A DNA stretch of 11,029 nt from Methanobacteriota archaeon (GTDB lineage Archaea > Thermoplasmatota > Poseidoniia > Poseidoniales > Thalassarchaeaceae), in NCBI GenBank assembly GCA_002728565.1, contig PBUX01000047.1, positions 7,070 to 18,098 of the forward strand, read 5' to 3'. The notes under the pieces are model-generated. The model had not been told where the DNA came from. It saw only the letters and a program-made list of their open reading frames with translations, and made no database searches. The translations under genes were made by a program, and so were the position numbers. How positions within the stretch are numbered: the stretch's first letter is position 1; each line of letters opens with the position of its first letter. This document shows, in pieces, positions 7,595-11,029 of the stretch.

Positions 7595-7984
7595 ATGAAC
7601 GGAGAGGTGAGCTGGACAGAGGGAGGAGGCTATGTTGGCAAGACGGGAGGCGGCAAGACATTTGGCATATACGGCCCTGAAGCACCCTCTCCGATGGAGA
7701 TGGTCCTCCATAGCCATGCTGCTTGCTCCTTGATCGATGTCATTGATGGTCTCAAGGATAGGATTGACAACGTTGAGTATGCAACGGTGGAAGTGGAAGC
7801 AGATAGGGCGGATCAAGCCCCACGGGTGTTCACGGGGATTAGGTTTCGATATATCGTCAAGGGAGATGTCCCAGAGCTACTAGTACGTCGATTAATTGAG
7901 AGCAGCCATCAGAATTACTGCAGCGTTGGCATAATGATAACCGGTTCTGGGGCATCATTAGAATGGGAACTTGAGATGCTCTGA
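7595..7984 (+). CDS. OsmC/YhfA-like small redox protein
   Basis: A 129-residue protein with the look of the OsmC/Ohr superfamily. It has an N-terminal beta hairpin (residues 1-26), then a SPMEMVLHSHAACSLIDVID helix (32-51) that carries Glu35 and the first cysteine Cys44. A strand region (~60-90) and an amphipathic helix (~92-105) lead to the second cysteine, Cys109, in NYCSVG. In the family these two cysteines reduce organic hydroperoxides. The spacing resembles the YhfA-like branch, whose substrate is poorly known. A peroxide-detoxifying role alongside fatty-acid oxidation is possible but not shown. The ATG at 7595 has no Shine-Dalgarno site and is separated from the divergent isocitrate dehydrogenase by 73 bp, so the mRNA may be leaderless. 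A T-run follows the stop. Confidence 0.85.
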   Translation: MNGEVSWTEGGGYVGKTGGGKTFGIYGPEAPSPMEMVLHSHAACSLIDVIDGLKDRIDNVEYATVEVEADRADQAPRVFTGIRFRYIVKGDVPELLVRRLIESSHQNYCSVGIMITGSGASLEWELEML

Positions 7985-8007
7985 TTTCACATCCGACCAT
8001 GAATCGG

Positions 8008-8022
8008 AAAAGCGCTTTTTTT
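8008..8022 (+). terminator. Palindrome plus T-run, probable terminator of the OsmC-like gene
   Basis: AAAAGCGCTTTT is a perfect palindrome directly followed by more T (seven T at 8016-8022), starting 23 nt after the OsmC-like stop. A second run of five T occurs at 8028-8032. The palindrome is too tight to form a real hairpin loop, so the T-rich tract itself, as in archaeal termination, is the stronger signal. Confidence 0.55.
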
Positions 8023-8093
8023 GACAATTTTTAACCAATTATTACCCACTTCTTCCTCAATCATTAAACACCCCCCATTCGGAAGCGCAACTC

Positions 8094-8105
8094 CCTTGCA
8101 CAAGG
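8094..8105. repeat. Short inverted repeat in the nrdJ leader
   Basis: CCTTG-CA-CAAGG, a 5-bp perfect inverted repeat with a 2-bp centre, about 40 nt before the reductase start. It could be a protein-binding half-site pair or chance; nothing else supports a function. Confidence 0.25.
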
Positions 8106-8144
8106 CGGGGCCAATCCGACCGACAGTGATGAATGGGAGAGAGA

Positions 8145-11029
8145 ATGATGCAGACCAAAGTAAAGACGACCCAGGAAACAGCTGATGGTGAGGGCGGCCT
8201 AGTAATCGAGAGGCGCTTCACATCGGCCGGGAAAGATCCCTTCGACTCGTTTGAATGGATGGAAATGGACGTTGAGATCCGGAATCCGGATGGCTCAATC
8301 GCCGACTCGATAGAAGGAGTCCAACTTCCCGTGGGTTTCTCAGGCGTTCCTGGAAAGGTTTGCGCCCAGAAGTATCTGCGCAAGGCGGGAGTTCCGAAGC
8401 ACCTTCGGAATGTACCCGAAGAGGGGGTGCCTGTCTGGCTACAGCGAAGTGAGCCAGACCACGAGCGTCTACAGAAAGTAGACGCCGATGAAAGAATGGG
8501 TGGTGAGACTGATGGAAGGCAACTCTTCCGTCGACTTGCAGGGACCTGGACCTACTGGGGCTGGAAGTATGGCTACTTCGCTAGCGAGGCAGATGCCCGA
8601 GCCTACTTCGATGAGATGTGCTATCTGATTGCAAGTCAGAGATCAGCACCAAACAGCCCCCAGTGGTTCAACACAGGACTGCATTGGGCCTACGGAATAG
8701 AGGGGCCAGCACAGGGACACAGCTACGTTGACCCCTCTACAGGGCAACTTGCCTACTCCACTAACGCATACGAGCACCCACAGCCACATGCGTGTTTCAT
8801 CCAGTCTGTTTCCGACTCCTTGGTCGGAGACTCCAACTCAATCATGGGCCTATGGAATAGGGAGGCCCTTCTCTTCAAGTACGGCTCTGGCACTGGCTCT
8901 AATTTCTCGAACATCAGAGGAGCAGGTGAACCGCTCTCCGGTGGAGGAACCTCCAGTGGACTACTATCGTTCCTCAAGATAGGGGATCGTGCCGCTGGAG
9001 CAATCAAGTCTGGAGGAACAACCAGAAGAGCGGCTAAGATGGTGACATTGGATTTGGATCACCCCGATATTGAGGAATATATTGATTGGAAGCCCTCTGA
9101 GGAAGAAAAGGTATCCGCACTGGTCATCGGCAGCAACCTCCTACAGAAGCATGCCGATGCCATAATGCAAGCAGTTTGGGGGCATGCAGATGATGAGGGC
9201 AGATTCAGCCAGCAGACCAACCCTGAACTACGCAAGGCGATGATTAGGGCGGTAAAGGATACCGTTCCGCAGGCTCACATCCAGAGGATACTGGATTTGG
9301 CAATGCAGGGATGGAAGGGCTTGGAGTTCGAAACCATGGACACCGACTGGCAGGGAGAGGCTTACATGACGGTCTCCGGCCAGAATAGCAACAACTCGGT
9401 TCGCGTTCCAAACTCATTCATGGATGCAGTGGCAGCTGGGGATCAGTGGAACCTCATCTGGCGAACAGAGAGGGACGCAGCAGATGACGAGGGCAGGCCA
9501 CCGAATGCCTGTAGAACCGTTGACGCGAGGGCACTTTGGGATAAGGTAGCTTACACAGCATGGGCCTGTGCAGATCCAGGTGTGCAGTTCGACACGACGA
9601 TCAATGAGTGGCACACCTGCCCCGAGGCAGGGCGAATCAACGGCTCCAATCCGTGTTCGGAGTACATGTTCCTAGATGACACGGCATGCAACCTCGCTAG
9701 CATCAATCTGCTTCACTACTATGATCTTGATTCGCATACCTTCGAAATCGATGACTTCAGACACAGCGTAAGGCTATGGACGACCACACTCGAAATCAGC
9801 GTTCTGATGGCTCAATTCCCCTCCGAATCTATCGCGCAGAAGTCCTACGAATACAGAACTCTCGGACTTGGATACTGCAATATAGGATCACTTCTCATGC
9901 ACATGGGCACCCCTTATGACGATGAGAGGGCATATGCGATATGCGGTGCCATTACTGCGATAATGTGCGGCGAATCCTATGCGACCAGTGCTGAGATAGC
10001 CTCCGTTCTCGGTGCTTTCCCTGATTATGAGAGGAATTCAGATGCAATGCTCAGAGTTATGCGAAACCACCGCCGAGCCGCCTACGATGCACCCCAGGAA
10101 GAATATGAGGGCCTTACGGTCTATCCCGTAGGAATCAATGCAAAGAAGTGCCCAAAGGACCTTCTAGATGCAGCAAGGGGATGCTGGGACAGGGCCGTGA
10201 GGGAAGGAGAGGAGCACGGCTATCGCAATGCACAGACCACTGTGATAGCGCCAACTGGTACAATAGGACTAGTCATGGGCGCGGACACAACCGGTGTAGA
10301 GCCACAGTTCTCCCTTGTTCAGTACAAGACGCTGGCAGGAGGCGGCTCGCTAAGGATAATCAACAAAGGAGTCCCTAACGCTCTTCGCAGGCTAGGATAC
10401 TCCAAGAGCGAGGTAAAGGGAATAGAGGAGTACATAATGGGAACGGGCAGGATATCGGGATGCCCCTCCCTCCCTCTTGATAGACTGAACAACGCAGGAA
10501 TAGACTCCGAGCACATCAATATGGTGGAGAGCAAACTCGAGGATGTTTTCGACATCCGCTCGGCATTCACTCCCTCCATTCTGGGCGAGGAACTCTGCAT
10601 CCAGACCCTTGGAATGTCCGAGTCACAATTTGCAGACCCATTCTTCGATACATTGGACTTCCTTGGCTTCACCTCAGAGGAGATCGGCGAGGCGAATGAT
10701 CACATATTTGGATACAACACCATAGAGGGCGCACCCGGTCTGAAGGAGGAGCACCTCCCGGTCTTTGACTGTGCGACACCTTGTGGAAAGTATGGGCAGA
10801 GATCAATTGACTGGCCTGCTCACGTTAATATGATGGCCGCGGCGCAACCATTCATTTCCGGAGCAATCTCCAAGACCATTAACATGCCCTCCGACTCATC
10901 AATAGATGACGTAAGGGAGGCTTACAACCTAAGCCATGTGACAATGAACAAGGCATGTGCGGTGTACAGAGATGGAAGCAAACTTTCCCAACCGCTGATG
11001 AACCAACTAGTCGAAACGACCGACCTCGA
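8145..11029 (+). CDS. nrdJ: Adenosylcobalamin-dependent (class II) ribonucleotide reductase, partial
   Basis: Reduces ribonucleotides to deoxyribonucleotides with a cobalamin-generated thiyl radical; it needs no oxygen and no separate radical subunit. The frame is open to the right edge, with 961 codons visible; the C-terminal part with the shuttle cysteines is missing. Landmarks: LAGTWTYWGW (131-140), NSPQWFNTG (170-178), PHACFIQ (214-220), KYGSGTGSNFS (245-255), GGTTRRAA (290-297), NPCSEY (502-507) and APTGT (702-706). By analogy with Thermotoga NrdJ, Cys504 is the radical cysteine, Cys217 and Cys515 the redox pair, and Asn502 and Glu506 complete the site; the 11-residue spacing 504-515 matches. 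The ~180 extra residues before the radical cysteine mark the long NrdJ form known from rhizobia and other bacteria. No intein interrupts the visible part. ATG at 8145 is chosen because GGGAG lies 5 nt upstream; ATGs at 8133 and 8148 are alternatives, and an in-frame TGA at 8130 limits the 5' end. Confidence 0.96.
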   Translation, partial: MMQTKVKTTQETADGEGGLVIERRFTSAGKDPFDSFEWMEMDVEIRNPDGSIADSIEGVQLPVGFSGVPGKVCAQKYLRKAGVPKHLRNVPEEGVPVWLQRSEPDHERLQKVDADERMGGETDGRQLFRRLAGTWTYWGWKYGYFASEADARAYFDEMCYLIASQRSAPNSPQWFNTGLHWAYGIEGPAQGHSYVDPSTGQLAYSTNAYEHPQPHACFIQSVSDSLVGDSNSIMGLWNREALLFKYGSGTGSNFSNIRGAGEPLSGGGTSSGLLSFLKIGDRAAGAIKSGGTTRRAAKMVTLDLDHPDIEEYIDWKPSEEEKVSALVIGSNLLQKHADAIMQAVWGHADDEGRFSQQTNPELRKAMIRAVKDTVPQAHIQRILDLAMQGWKGLEFETMDTDWQGEAYMTVSGQNSNNSVRVPNSFMDAVAAGDQWNLIWRTERDAADDEGRPPNACRTVDARALWDKVAYTAWACADPGVQFDTTINEWHTCPEAGRINGSNPCSEYMFLDDTACNLASINLLHYYDLDSHTFEIDDFRHSVRLWTTTLEISVLMAQFPSESIAQKSYEYRTLGLGYCNIGSLLMHMGTPYDDERAYAICGAITAIMCGESYATSAEIASVLGAFPDYERNSDAMLRVMRNHRRAAYDAPQEEYEGLTVYPVGINAKKCPKDLLDAARGCWDRAVREGEEHGYRNAQTTVIAPTGTIGLVMGADTTGVEPQFSLVQYKTLAGGGSLRIINKGVPNALRRLGYSKSEVKGIEEYIMGTGRISGCPSLPLDRLNNAGIDSEHINMVESKLEDVFDIRSAFTPSILGEELCIQTLGMSESQFADPFFDTLDFLGFTSEEIGEANDHIFGYNTIEGAPGLKEEHLPVFDCATPCGKYGQRSIDWPAHVNMMAAAQPFISGAISKTINMPSDSSIDDVREAYNLSHVTMNKACAVYRDGSKLSQPLMNQLVETTDL

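Larger units (their letters stand above)
7985..8144 (+). other. Spacer upstream of the ribonucleotide reductase
   Basis: 160 bp without a gene. It holds the T-rich terminator region (8008-8032), an AT-rich stretch at 8026-8045 that is the likeliest place for the reductase promoter, and a C-rich then purine-rich leader. TTGACA at 8021-8026 resembles a bacterial -35 box, but there is no good -10 box 16-18 bp on. CCTTG-ca-CAAGG at 8094-8105 is a short inverted repeat that may be an operator or a small hairpin. I see neither a NrdR box nor the conserved core of a cobalamin riboswitch, and the leader is short for the latter. Confidence 0.5.

Noticed and set aside
7466..7816. 116-codon minus-strand frame opposite the OsmC-like gene
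   Set aside because: The plus-strand frame has the paired-cysteine OsmC pattern, while this one is Cys/His/Arg-rich and would overlap the isocitrate dehydrogenase start.
8021..8026. TTGACA as a bacterial -35 promoter element
   Set aside because: No acceptable -10 hexamer lies 16-18 bp downstream, and the hexamer sits within the terminator T-run.
8041..8144. Possible cobalamin riboswitch before the B12-dependent reductase
   Set aside because: I looked for the conserved B12-box type core and found only a chance AATCCG; the available leader is also about half the usual length.
10319..10672. 117-codon minus-strand frame inside the ribonucleotide reductase
   Set aside because: The plus strand is a continuous NrdJ reading frame with conserved motifs on both sides, so this is a shadow.
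8145..11029. Intein in the ribonucleotide reductase
   Set aside because: Inteins are common in this family, but the catalytic motifs follow at normal spacing without any Cys-start/His-Asn-end insert in the visible 961 residues.

Overview
The window looks like ordinary chromosome from a free-living, aerobic, probably marine microbe. My best guess is a planktonic euryarchaeon of the Marine Group II / Poseidoniia type. The reasons are indirect. The first gene of the fatty-acid operon has no Shine-Dalgarno sequence but has a TATA-like box 24-31 nt before its ATG, the spacing expected for a leaderless archaeal transcript. The downstream genes do have Shine-Dalgarno sites. A bare T-run follows the OsmC-like gene, and AGG and ATA codons are common. 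Several proteins (isocitrate dehydrogenase, ribonucleotide reductase) are nevertheless very bacteria-like, so a bacterial host cannot be excluded without a search.

Left part (1-6196, all on the minus strand, read right to left): a compact fatty-acid beta-oxidation operon. The order is thiolase (fadA-like), then a fused 3-hydroxyacyl-CoA dehydrogenase/enoyl-CoA hydratase (fadN-like), then a ~600-residue acyl-CoA dehydrogenase (fadE-like), then a membrane-anchored alpha/beta hydrolase that runs off the left edge. The first three enzymes cover all four steps of the beta-oxidation spiral. The hydrolase may release acyl chains from esters or lipids, but that is inference. Intercistronic gaps are about 6, 9 and 32 nt, consistent with co-transcription and translational coupling.

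Middle (6197-7984): an NADP-type isocitrate dehydrogenase on the minus strand lies upstream of the operon, separated by a 95-bp gap that holds the putative fadA promoter and operator-like inverted repeats. A small OsmC-like protein on the plus strand is divergent from it, across a 73-bp gap.

Right part (7985-11029): a 160-bp spacer with a palindrome plus T-run (probable terminator of the OsmC gene) and a second short palindrome. It is followed by a long adenosylcobalamin-dependent class II ribonucleotide reductase that is still open at the right edge. All visible catalytic residues are present and there is no intein in the visible part.

I found no CRISPR array, RNA gene, insertion sequence or recognisable new system. 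The most useful leads are regulatory (inverted repeats at the fadA promoter) and evolutionary (bacterial-type NrdJ and Icd).
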